Shown: in pieces, positions 7,537-14,040 of the stretch
How the letters are laid out: each line of letters starts with the position of its first letter
Position numbering within the stretch: position 1 is the stretch's first letter
Assembly: GCA_964617665.1 (NCBI GenBank)
Contig: CAZUAH010000279.1
Span: 1-17,799 of the forward strand
Direction of reading: 5' to 3'
Length of the DNA stretch: 17,799 nt
Source of the DNA: JADHUC01 sp964617665
Lineage (GTDB): Bacteria; Planctomycetota; Planctomycetia; Pirellulales; Pirellulaceae
Program-made: the position numbers and the translations under genes
The notes under the pieces: generated by a model
What the model saw: the letters and a program-made list of their open reading frames with translations, nothing else
What the model was told of the DNA's origin: nothing
The model's database searches: none

Positions 7537-7714
7537 GGGCGAGGCAACCGCCGAGCCGAAACCATGGGAAAGAACGGCTCAGCAGGAGCTTCGCCCTCCC
7601 GAGTCTCAGTCTTGACTTGCCCTCTGACTATGTTTTTCCTGGAGCACCTCTTCGCCGTCTACGTGCACCTTCGTACTCTTTGTGGTTTCCCCGTTTTCGC
7701 TCTAAGATGAACAC

Positions 7715-8428
7715 ATGCCACCGACCGCTCCGCCTAAACGCAGACCTCGCTTCCTCAGATTCAGCGTACGCTCGTTGCTGGTCGTGCTGACGCTGTTTTG
7801 CGTTTGGCTCGGTTGGAAAGCTCAGCGTGCGAGGACACAACGGGAGGTTGTGGCTTGGATTCAGGAGATGGGCGGAAGCGTGTATTACGAGTATGAGATT
7901 GACGGCAAGAACGGCACGTTCATCTCCAACCCACAACCACCCGGCCCTGACAGGCTCAGGGAGTTGCTCGGCATTGAGTTTCTCGACGAAATTGTCGAGG
8001 TCCGTTTGCGGTGTTCTGCCGAGAATATCTCACCACTCTCCAAGTTCGACACTCTCGAATGGCTGTACATGACCAACCACGAGGTCACCGACCTGACGCC
8101 CCTCAGCGACTTGAAGAACCTCCGACGTCTGGAACTGTACGCCAGGCAAGTGGACGATCTGGAACCGCTGGCCGAGTTGAAGAATCTCGAAATCCTGGTC
8201 CTGGACAACACGCAAGTGAGCGATTTGTCCCCAATGGCCAATTTGGCGAAGCTCCGCGAATTCAGCCTGCGCTATTCGCAAGTGCGCGACGTGACGCCAC
8301 TGTACAAGCTGAAAAACGTCCAGCGGATGCACTTACGATACTCGCACGTACCCAGAGCAGACGCAGAAGAGCTCCGCAGAGCGCTACCGAATTGCAGAAT
8401 CGCCTATTCACGGCCACGCACGCGTTGA
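7715..8428 (+). CDS. Membrane-anchored leucine-rich-repeat protein
   Basis: This 237-residue protein has a basic N-terminus (P-K-R-R-P-R-F-L-R-F-S-V-R-S-L-L), one membrane helix (about 18-34) and a hydrophilic remainder. The R-F-S-x-R-S-L-L start before a single helix is common among small planctomycete membrane proteins. From about residue 112 there are four to five leucine-rich repeats of 22 residues of the bacterial type, with the frame L-x-x-L-x-L-x-x-x-x-V-x-D-L-x-P-L-x-x-L (for example 134-155 and 156-177). Such repeats form a curved binding surface. The partner is unknown, and the repeat domain would face outward if the basic N-terminus stays inside. The ATG at 7715 is the first in frame; its ribosome binding site is poor (TAAGATGA). 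It ends 17 bases from the end of the converging HD gene. Confidence 0.88.
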   Translation: MPPTAPPKRRPRFLRFSVRSLLVVLTLFCVWLGWKAQRARTQREVVAWIQEMGGSVYYEYEIDGKNGTFISNPQPPGPDRLRELLGIEFLDEIVEVRLRCSAENISPLSKFDTLEWLYMTNHEVTDLTPLSDLKNLRRLELYARQVDDLEPLAELKNLEILVLDNTQVSDLSPMANLAKLREFSLRYSQVRDVTPLYKLKNVQRMHLRYSHVPRADAEELRRALPNCRIAYSRPRTR

Positions 8429-8445
8429 GGCAAGACCAGCTTCGT

Positions 8446-9027
8446 CTAGGTTGCATCTGACTGCCAGATTCGCTTCCACCACTCGCGCGGGTCCGACCCG
8501 TTGACGATCGCCAGGAGTTCTTGTCCGGAATCGGTCTTGATTCGCCCGAAAGAAGAATCGATCCACTTCTGGGCATCTGCATTTCCTCGAACAACAAGCT
8601 CACGTGCCGTGAAGGCCATTTCTAGGACTTCTGCATCTTTGGCGATTATACCGGCTTGAGTGGAGCATTCGTCTACCTCGCGCCACATCTGAAGGATCGT
8701 TTCGCCGGCGGCCCCAAGGCCGTCGCTCTGTTCGCATGCCGCGGTCTGCTCGTCGATCTGCAAGTACCGTTTCTGAACGAGGTCCGCATCGCCAGTTCGG
8801 ACTTCGTGCATATCGTGAAAAAGGACCATCGTTGCCACCAGGTTCGGATCCTCGAAACCTTCGCAATGTGCCAGAAGATAGCCGAGGCAGGCGGCGCGCT
8901 GCGTATGTTCAGCGACGCTTTCCGGGGTTTCGTTAATCCGAAGCCAGCCGTGTCGCGTTTCTTCGCGAAGTTGGCCAAGCTCGAAAATGAATCGCGTGAT
9001 TTCTCGGAGGTCTGGCGAATCAGGCAT
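8446..9027 (-). CDS. HD-domain phosphohydrolase, YfbR/HDDC2-like (putative 5'-deoxynucleotidase)
   Basis: This 193-residue soluble protein has the full metal site of the HD superfamily: His41 in E-S-V-A-E-H-T, His71-Asp72 in L-F-H-D-M-H-E, and Asp131 in A-K-D-A-E-V-L-E. Glu75 and Asp80 in H-E-V-R-T-G-D follow the spacing of the HD_3 (YfbR/HDDC2) group. Characterised members remove phosphate from deoxynucleoside monophosphates using a divalent metal. The length is near that of the family. The start is the ATG at 9025-9027 with only a distant AAGGAA upstream. It is cytoplasmic by composition. It is on the same strand as the oxidoreductase genes to its right but more than 330 bases from them, with repeats between, so it is probably a separate unit. 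The exact substrate is unproven. Confidence 0.88.
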   Translation of the reverse strand: MPDSPDLREITRFIFELGQLREETRHGWLRINETPESVAEHTQRAACLGYLLAHCEGFEDPNLVATMVLFHDMHEVRTGDADLVQKRYLQIDEQTAACEQSDGLGAAGETILQMWREVDECSTQAGIIAKDAEVLEMAFTARELVVRGNADAQKWIDSSFGRIKTDSGQELLAIVNGSDPREWWKRIWQSDAT

Positions 9028-9095
9028 CGGTCAGGTTCTTTCCTTTGGCTGAGGCTCGTTCGGCACCGTGGCACGGCAGCCCGTGCGACTTCCGA

Positions 9096-9161
9096 ATCAT
9101 TTTGCCCACAAATGATTTTGCCCGAACAAGATAAGGCAAAATGATCTGTGGGCAAAATCAT
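9096..9161. repeat. Palindromic repeat with internal CATTTTGCC/GATTTTGCC units
   Basis: Arms 9096-9122 and 9135-9161 (27 bases each) pair at 24 of 27 positions around a 12-base loop. Each arm carries two copies of an AT(C/G)ATTTTGCC unit around CACA, so the element has four related units in alternating orientation. It lies 70 to 135 bases upstream of the HD gene start and is much more AT-rich than its surroundings. I associate this motif with dispersed repeats in planctomycete genomes, but only one copy is seen here. Confidence 0.85.
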
Positions 9162-9182
9162 CTTGTGACGTTCGGCCAACAA

Positions 9183-9381
9183 CTTGATCCCGAGTGCACG
9201 ACTTCAAAACTCTCGTGTTGTATTACCTCGGCCCCCCAAATACACTGCGTCTTCAGTCCGCGCAGTCTAGTAGGTCAGGCACAGCCTGACCTACATAGCT
9301 TGATCCCGAATGCACAACTTCAAGACTCACGCGTCGCGTTGCTCTGAGCTTCAAAACACATTACGTCTTCAGCCCACGCAG
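9183..9381. repeat. Imperfect 83-base direct duplication covering the 3' end of the oxidoreductase gene
   Basis: Copy A (9183-9265) and copy B (9299-9381) align without gaps at 61 of 83 positions (about 73%). Copy B includes the last seven codons of the oxidoreductase gene ending at 9361. In copy A the same codons read L-R-G-L-K-T but the stop has become a sense codon. Identity is highest at the two ends and low in the middle. The GTAGGTCAGGC hairpin lies between the copies. Confidence 0.75.
9270..9294. repeat. Short perfect hairpin GTAGGTCAGGC-ACA-GCCTGACCTAC
   Basis: Perfect 11-base arms (9270-9280 and 9284-9294) surround a 3-base loop, 66 bases beyond the stop of the minus-strand oxidoreductase. 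It may act as a transcription end or RNA-stabilising hairpin for that gene, but no T tract follows. I recall similar palindromes as dispersed repeats in planctomycetes; that cannot be confirmed here. Confidence 0.8.
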
Positions 9382-10605
9382 ATCGACCTCGAGCTTCTTG
9401 TCTTCCTTGATCAACTCGTCCATCGTTAATCGCGTCTTGCGCGCTGCGGCCTCGCGGCCGAGAATGGCTGTTAGGGTGCTGTCTACCGAACGGTGCGGTG
9501 TAGGATTATCGAAATCGCCTTCGGTCACACAGCGATAGAACTCGGCGATGTTGGCCTTGGCACCGTCGGCGTAGATACCGCTTGATGTTGCCCCCGAATA
9601 GTGCTTGGGGCCGCCGCGGATGAAGACTTTGCCCGAGTAGGCGATGTGCGCAGTGGCCTTCAGGCCCATGAGGTCGGCCTCCAGGTTTAACATGACCGAA
9701 TTGTTCTGCAGAAGCTGAGTCGAGTGGGTCCAGCAGGTTCCGCCCTCGAGTTCAAAAACGACGCCTCCGCAATCCGTGCGGTCGCCGTGGGGATCCGGGC
9801 GGACGATGCGCGAGTACCCGCTGGCGGCCACGGCGCGTTTGCCGGTTACCCACGTGACACCATCGATGATGTGAATGTCATACAGGAGCAACAAATCACC
9901 GCTCATTGGCACGTGCGAGTACCATGCTCGCCGGAACAGGTTCTCGATGGTCGGACCCACCGGCGGATCCGGCAACGGGCCGCAGGTTCCGCCGGAAATG
10001 ATGTGCGCCAAGCCGCCCAAAGCATCATCACAGATGCGCTGCTTCGCTTCCTGATTTGCAGCGTCTGTTGGCAACTGATAGTCGACCAGAAGGCACAAGT
10101 TTTTTTGTGTGGCTTTCTTTGCCAAGGCTTGCATGGCGAATACGCTCGGCACGTCCACTGCGAACGGTTTGGCCATATAGACGTGGCACCCGGCCTCGAT
10201 GGCCGCGGCCGTTTGCTCGGGATAGAAGTACGGAATGCCCTTCAGAACCAGCGCGTCTAGGCCACTGTCGAGCGCTCGTTTGTACCCCGACAGGCCACTG
10301 AACCGCTTATTCTCCGGGACGCCAAGCCTGCCGCCGACGGCGTTGGCGGTTTCCTCGAAGTAGTCGACCGCCGCCGCAATCTCGTATCCCGGGTGCTGCT
10401 TGAACAAATTGGCAATCCAGCTACCGCGACCGCCCAACCCCACGATTCCGATTCGGAGCTTGCGCCCGTCGGGCACTTCAGCGGCGGCCTCGGACTCTGC
10501 TTCTGCGGCCGGTGCAGTTGATCCGCCGGCCAACAGCGGAAGCGCGGCTGCTGCCGCAGTCTGCTCAACAAACGTCCGTCGAGTCATGGATCGACCTGTC
10601 GTCAT
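9361..10605 (-). CDS. Gfo/Idh/MocA-family oxidoreductase with twin-arginine signal
   Basis: This 414-residue protein has a twin-arginine-type leader (M-T-R-R-T-F-V followed by an Ala-rich stretch, about 7-35), so it is probably exported folded with its cofactor. The NAD(P)-binding fold starts at about 50 with I-G-I-V-G-L-G-G-R-G (53-61). The usual E-K-P motif appears as A-K-P (145-147), keeping the Lys but not the Glu. The C-terminal domain includes D-I-H-I-I-D (243-248), where the family's catalytic His region lies. Family members oxidise or reduce sugars and related polyols. The start ATG has AAGGAG 8-9 bases upstream. The second oxidoreductase gene lies 168 bases upstream on the same strand, with a palindromic repeat between. 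The substrate is not known. Confidence 0.9.
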   Translation of the reverse strand: MTTGRSMTRRTFVEQTAAAAALPLLAGGSTAPAAEAESEAAAEVPDGRKLRIGIVGLGGRGSWIANLFKQHPGYEIAAAVDYFEETANAVGGRLGVPENKRFSGLSGYKRALDSGLDALVLKGIPYFYPEQTAAAIEAGCHVYMAKPFAVDVPSVFAMQALAKKATQKNLCLLVDYQLPTDAANQEAKQRICDDALGGLAHIISGGTCGPLPDPPVGPTIENLFRRAWYSHVPMSGDLLLLYDIHIIDGVTWVTGKRAVAASGYSRIVRPDPHGDRTDCGGVVFELEGGTCWTHSTQLLQNNSVMLNLEADLMGLKATAHIAYSGKVFIRGGPKHYSGATSSGIYADGAKANIAEFYRCVTEGDFDNPTPHRSVDSTLTAILGREAAARKTRLTMDELIKEDKKLEVDLRGLKT

Positions 10606-10668
10606 TGCGATGGCTCCTTGGTGTTGGGTGGGGTGTTCGATTTGTGCGCGGGGTCAAAGCTAGTTGTT

Positions 10669-10736
10669 GGGAGGGCGAAGCTCCTGCTGAGCCGTGTCTT
10701 CCCCAGGTTACGGCTCGGCGGGAGCCTCGCCCTCCC
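10669..10736. repeat. Intact GGGAGGGCGA-type palindromic repeat between the two oxidoreductase genes
   Basis: Arms 10669-10695 and 10710-10736 (27 bases) pair at 24 of 27 positions around a 14-base loop. The left arm is the exact reverse complement of 7574-7600. In the transcript of the leftward genes it would form a strong hairpin between the two oxidoreductase genes and could affect readthrough or RNA decay. All six frames give Gly/Ala/Pro/Ser-rich nonsense peptides, so it is not coding. Confidence 0.9.
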
Positions 10737-10773
10737 GGTTTCGAGACCGTCCTCGGTGACTTTCCGCCGGAAG

Positions 10774-11958
10774 TCACTCGGGTTGCAGTGCGAAATCTGG
10801 AAGCGGGAGTCTCTCGCCGTCTTTCATTGCGGACTCGTGCGCTAGGATTCCCACGCAGGTATAGTTGGCTGATTGAACGGCGTTCGGAAACGGGTCACGG
10901 TCCTCCAGCAGGGCCGAAAGGAATTCGTGTGCCAGGTGTGGATGTGAACCTCCGTGGCCCTCAAGGGATCCGGGATCGGTGACCAGGTGCGAGTGGGTCC
11001 CATCGGGGTCCGCTCCTTCGCTCGAAGACAGGTGGCGGTACTCGTCCAACTCCAAGAACGTCTTCGTCGTGAACGGTTGAATTTCCTCGGGCAACAGGTG
11101 GGCATAATCGGGTACCTTCACTCGCTCGGCCGATTCGGCTTGCGCCTTTTTCGCCGTGTGCAGGACCGGACCTTCGCCTTCGATCAGTGGCCACTCGAAT
11201 GTCTTTTTGGAGCCGTACACGTCGAAGCTCTCACGATACTGACGAGCCGTGTCAAACAGCGATCGGTAGACCCTGGCGGAAAGGTCGGAATTACGGAAAC
11301 TGAAGGTTGCGGTCTCGACCGCGAATGGCGAGCCGTACTTCTCCACGAGTTCCTCGCGAATCGTTCCGGAACCATAGCAGGAAACGTGCTTTGCTTCATC
11401 GCGCGTCAGGGCCAGGCACGGGCTGACACAGTGCGTTGCGTAGTGCATCGGAGGCAAACCCGGCCAGTATTCGGGCCAGCCGTCCATGTCCTGCTGGTGG
11501 CTGGCCTGGAGAAACTGAATCTTGCCTAACTCGCCCTTCTCGAAGAGTTCCCGCACGTAGAGGAACTCACGGGAGTAGATGACCGTCTCGGCCATCATGT
11601 ACTTAAGCCCGGTTTCCTGTACCAGTTCGACGATCTGTCGGCAGTCATCTACAGACGTGGCCATCGGCACCGTGCACATCACGTGTTTGCCTGCCTTCAG
11701 CGCCGCGATCGACATGGGCCCATGATCGGGGATGGGTGTGTTGATGTGTACAAAGTCGACGGCTGAATCGGCTAAGACGTCCTCGTATCGTGAATAACGT
11801 CTCTCCACCTCGAAAATGTCGCCGATTTCGTGCAATTCTCTTTCCGACCGGCGACAGATGGCGTACATGTTGGCTTGCTTGTGCCGCTTGTAGATGGGAA
11901 TGAACTGTGTGCCAAAGCCAAGTCCAATAATCGCGACATTCACTTTGTCTTCTGCCAT
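10774..11958 (-). CDS. Gfo/Idh/MocA-family oxidoreductase lacking the catalytic lysine motif
   Basis: This 394-residue cytoplasmic protein (no signal peptide) begins directly with the dinucleotide-binding strand V-N-V-A-I-I-G-L-G-F-G-T (6-17). It then has N-T-P-I-P-D-H (73-79) and A-G-K-H-V-M-C-T-V-P-M-A-T-S (89-102). The last is the position of the family's E-K-P motif, here T-V-P, so the usual catalytic Lys is absent. H-Y-A-T-H-C lies in the C-terminal domain where substrate-binding histidines are expected. This suggests a divergent subfamily with altered chemistry, or a binding role. The start ATG has a near-perfect AGAAGGAGG at 5-base spacing, so strong translation is likely. It follows the NIPSNAP gene by 63 bases and probably shares its transcript. 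Confidence 0.9.
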   Translation of the reverse strand: MAEDKVNVAIIGLGFGTQFIPIYKRHKQANMYAICRRSERELHEIGDIFEVERRYSRYEDVLADSAVDFVHINTPIPDHGPMSIAALKAGKHVMCTVPMATSVDDCRQIVELVQETGLKYMMAETVIYSREFLYVRELFEKGELGKIQFLQASHQQDMDGWPEYWPGLPPMHYATHCVSPCLALTRDEAKHVSCYGSGTIREELVEKYGSPFAVETATFSFRNSDLSARVYRSLFDTARQYRESFDVYGSKKTFEWPLIEGEGPVLHTAKKAQAESAERVKVPDYAHLLPEEIQPFTTKTFLELDEYRHLSSSEGADPDGTHSHLVTDPGSLEGHGGSHPHLAHEFLSALLEDRDPFPNAVQSANYTCVGILAHESAMKDGERLPLPDFALQPE

Positions 11959-12021
11959 AACGTCCTCCTTCTGGACATTGCCGCACTGATGGACGAATCT
12001 GTTGCCGGTCGGCCAAAGACT

Positions 12022-12786
12022 TCACCGCATCGGCGAGTAATCGGAGGCGTTCATGAACTCGGATTTGACGCCTCCTCTGACGGTCAGCGAACCACCGGCT
12101 TTCTCCTCCGAAGCCTTACGGGCGGCAATCCAGGCGGGGTCTTTGCGGAACGTCCCAAAGGACTCCTTGGCAGCTTCCACGCTCTTGTGGGCGATGATGT
12201 ACACCAATTTCTCGCCGGCGCCCGGCTGACCTTCTATTGGATTCCAGTATGCGATGTTGGTGATGCCGTGCTTCTTGAACAGCTCGACTGTGTGATCGCG
12301 GAAACGGGCGTTCAAGTGTTTCAGATTGCCTGGCGAGGCGGTGTACGTTCGCAACTCGAAGACTCGATCACCGGTCGCAGTGGGTTTGACCTGTGGCGAA
12401 TAGTCCGTGGCAGACAACAGGACGGATTCGACTTTTGTGACAAGCCGCCCATTGGCCTGGGTCTGTTTTCGCACTTTCTGCCATTCAGTATCCGCGAAGA
12501 ACGCTTTCCACGCCGCGGCCTTGGCTTCTGCACTGGGAAAGGCCAATACGTAGACCAACTTGTTATCAGAATTCTCGATAGGCGTCCAATAGCCGATGTT
12601 TGTCAGGCCATGCTTCTCGAACAGTTTGAGGGTGTGGTCGCGGAAGCGGGCTTCGAGGTCGTCCAGTCGGCCGGGGGCCGCATAGTAGGTCCGCATCTCG
12701 AACACTCGCGTGTCCTGCTCGTCCGCGACAAGAACGTTCGCCAATCCGAGAACCACCGTTGCTGCCAAAATTGCTCGTGTTTTCAT
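12022..12786 (-). CDS. Secreted protein with two NIPSNAP domains
   Basis: The 254-residue protein starts at the ATG 12784-12786, which has TAGGAG 7 bases upstream. The open frame runs further upstream, but that part lacks both a ribosome site and a signal peptide. The signal peptide (about 1-21, M-K-T-R-A-I-L to V-L-V-A) is followed by two copies of a NIPSNAP (dimeric alpha-beta barrel) domain, about 26-132 and 140-254. They share R-V-F-E-(M/L)-R-T-Y, R-F-R-D-H-T and G-(L/I)-T-N-I-x-Y-W-x-P. NIPSNAP domains resemble monooxygenase and dehydratase folds, but their biochemical role in bacteria is mostly unknown. A two-domain chain can form the ferredoxin-like dimer within one molecule. It is the first gene of the leftward set from the divergent promoter region. 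Confidence 0.9.
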   Translation of the reverse strand: MKTRAILAATVVLGLANVLVADEQDTRVFEMRTYYAAPGRLDDLEARFRDHTLKLFEKHGLTNIGYWTPIENSDNKLVYVLAFPSAEAKAAAWKAFFADTEWQKVRKQTQANGRLVTKVESVLLSATDYSPQVKPTATGDRVFELRTYTASPGNLKHLNARFRDHTVELFKKHGITNIAYWNPIEGQPGAGEKLVYIIAHKSVEAAKESFGTFRKDPAWIAARKASEEKAGGSLTVRGGVKSEFMNASDYSPMR

Positions 12787-12833
12787 GGTCTTGCTCCTAG
12801 GGTGTAGTGTGAACAGCGTCGCAGAATATGATA

Positions 12834-12860
12834 ACCTGTTCGTCAGACGAAACCACAGGT
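12834..12860. promoter_or_regulatory. Dyad in the divergent promoter region, candidate operator
   Basis: TTCGTC-A-GACGAA (12839-12851) is a perfect 6-base inverted repeat with a 1-base spacer. Outer ACCTG (12834-12838) and CAGGT (12856-12860) are also complementary but placed asymmetrically. It lies between the NIPSNAP and UroD-like start codons, about 50 bases from the former, where a regulator could control both directions. Confidence 0.35.
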
Positions 12861-12867
12861 AGCAACC

Positions 12868-12886
12868 GTTTGCGGTAGGTTTGCGG
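12868..12886. promoter_or_regulatory. Helically phased direct repeat GTTTGCGG x2, candidate regulator site
   Basis: Two exact copies of GTTTGCGG (12868-12875 and 12879-12886) start 11 bases apart, about one helical turn, and lie 44-62 bases before the UroD-like start codon. Direct repeats with this phasing are common activator sites. No clear -35/-10 pair could be fixed in either direction. Confidence 0.3.
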
Positions 12887-12929
12887 CCTGTCGTGAAGTG
12901 AATGAACAGTTTCGCATGGAGCACTGACG

Positions 12930-14015
12930 ATGACTATGGAATCCGCCCGGCAGCGAGTACTCGCGGCGATCGACCATGGCCAAGTTGACCGAATGCCCGT
13001 CATGTATCGCGGTCTACCGGAGACAGATGCGATTCTATGCGAGCATTTTGGGCTGGGGCCGGTGGACGAGAATTGGTCTGAGCTGGCCGAGCGACTGGGG
13101 GCGGACTTGTTCTCCGGCGGCTCTTCCATGGGCCGCTACGCCAGGGTCTCGCCGAAGTACGTCGGGCCGCTTGACGATTCGCACAGTCTCTACCACATCG
13201 ACTATGTCTGGGGCCTGGTCCCGCGGCAGGCGGCCACCCCGACCCACAAGTACGTGCATTGGATCGACCACCCCATGGCTTCGTTGTCGTCGGTGCAGGA
13301 AATCGACGCGTACCCATCACCGTGCCTCGACGATTTTGATTTCGCGGGTATGGCGGTCGACGAAAGCCTGACCAAACGTGCATTGACGAGCACGGGCCGG
13401 CTGAATCACGTGTTCATGCTCGCGGCCAGGCTCCGCGGTATGGACCGGTTGCTGATGGACATGACGGCCGAGCCAGTTCTTGCCGAAGCGATCTTCAACA
13501 AGGTGGGCGAAGTCGCCGTCGAGTTCAACCGCCGTGTGCTTGAGCAAGTGGGAGACCAGTTGGATCACTACGTGTTGTGGGACGACATCGCCATGCAAAG
13601 CGGCATGATGATGAGCCCAACGCACTGGAACCGCTACCTGAAGAAGTGGTACGAGACGCTGTACGCGGATGCCAAGAAACACGACTTGAAGATCTTCTAC
13701 CATTGTTGCGGGAGTTTCCATCCCATCATTCCCACGCTGATCGACATCGGCGTGGATATCCTGGATCCCGTGCAAACGTCAGCGTTCGAGATGGATTTGA
13801 AGACTCTCAAGAAAAGGTATGGCAACAATGTCTGCTGGCACGGCGGCATCGACGTGCAACAACTCTTGCCCTATGGAACGGTTTCGGACGTTCGTGCTGC
13901 CGTGCGCGAGGCGGAAGAACTGTTCGGACTCGATGGAGGAATTGTCCTGGGGCCATCGCATGAAATCACGCCAGACACGCCTATCGAGAATATCCTGGCC
14001 ATGTACGACGTCTAG
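12930..14015 (+). CDS. Uroporphyrinogen decarboxylase (URO-D)/MtaA-family protein, likely methyltransferase-type
   Basis: This 361-residue soluble protein has the URO-D TIM-barrel layout. Its N-terminus (M-E-S-A-R-Q-R-V-L-A-A-I-D-H-G-Q-V-D-R-M-P) is typical of the MtaA/MtbA and corrinoid-methyltransferase branch and not of HemE. H-C-C-G-S at 258-262 is where members of that branch bind zinc, and it is followed by I-D-I-G-V-D-I-L-D-P-V-Q and H-G-G-I-D (304-308). True HemE has an Arg-rich N-terminal substrate motif not seen here. Methyl transfer to a corrinoid protein is therefore possible, but no corrinoid protein gene is adjacent. The ATG at 12930 has GGAG at 8-base spacing; a second ATG two codons on is less well placed. 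The beta-helix gene follows after 25 bases. Confidence 0.85.
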   Translation: MTMESARQRVLAAIDHGQVDRMPVMYRGLPETDAILCEHFGLGPVDENWSELAERLGADLFSGGSSMGRYARVSPKYVGPLDDSHSLYHIDYVWGLVPRQAATPTHKYVHWIDHPMASLSSVQEIDAYPSPCLDDFDFAGMAVDESLTKRALTSTGRLNHVFMLAARLRGMDRLLMDMTAEPVLAEAIFNKVGEVAVEFNRRVLEQVGDQLDHYVLWDDIAMQSGMMMSPTHWNRYLKKWYETLYADAKKHDLKIFYHCCGSFHPIIPTLIDIGVDILDPVQTSAFEMDLKTLKKRYGNNVCWHGGIDVQQLLPYGTVSDVRAAVREAEELFGLDGGIVLGPSHEITPDTPIENILAMYDV

Positions 14016-14040
14016 CTGGAAAACAGAGAGGACCGCGTCA

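Larger units (their letters stand above)
7303..7600. repeat. GGGAGGGCGA-type palindromic repeat, interrupted by an insertion
   Basis: The left arm begins GGGAGGGCGAGGC at 7302-7314 and resumes after the insertion as GGGCGAGGC plus AACCGCCGAGCCG (7537-7558). The right arm is 7574-7600 (27 bases, ending CGCCCTCCC). With the insertion and one 9-base copy removed, the arms pair at about 21 of 26 positions. The right arm is an exact reverse complement of the left arm of the separate copy at 10669-10695. Confidence 0.7.
7114..7714. other. 600-base gene-free region carrying nested repeats
   Basis: The region lies between the divergently oriented LamG/dimethylformamidase-like gene (minus) and the leucine-rich-repeat gene (plus), so it must hold the start signals of both. 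No open frame has both a ribosome binding site and protein-like composition. From about 7302 to 7600 it is made of repeats: a palindromic repeat interrupted by a 222-bp inverted-repeat element. Bases 7114-7300 show nothing I can name, and 7601-7714 must include the promoter of the downstream gene. Confidence 0.7.

Noticed and set aside
9096..9294. CRISPR-like repeat array
   Set aside because: The repeated units alternate in orientation, are few, and lack regular spacers of equal length. No cas genes are in the window.
9141..9347. 68-codon open frame on the plus strand across the repeats
   Set aside because: It is made of the palindromic repeats and the duplicated block. No ribosome site; peptide content is repeat-derived.
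10512..10982. 156-codon plus-strand frame with G-E-A-P-A-E-P content
   Set aside because: The peptide comes from translating the GGGAGGGCGA palindrome and antisense of the oxidoreductase genes. Not a gene.
11830..12807. 325-codon open frame on the plus strand
   Set aside because: It runs across the starts and ends of two convincing minus-strand genes and the gap between them, with no domain, signal or ribosome site. It is a shadow frame.
12787..12924. N-terminal extension of the NIPSNAP protein
   Set aside because: The extended start lacks a ribosome site, would bury the signal peptide, and would occupy the whole divergent promoter region.
13819..14040. N-terminal extension of the beta-helix protein
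   Set aside because: The frame is open, but this part overlaps the UroD-like gene. The ATG at 14041 has a good ribosome site and begins a clear signal peptide.
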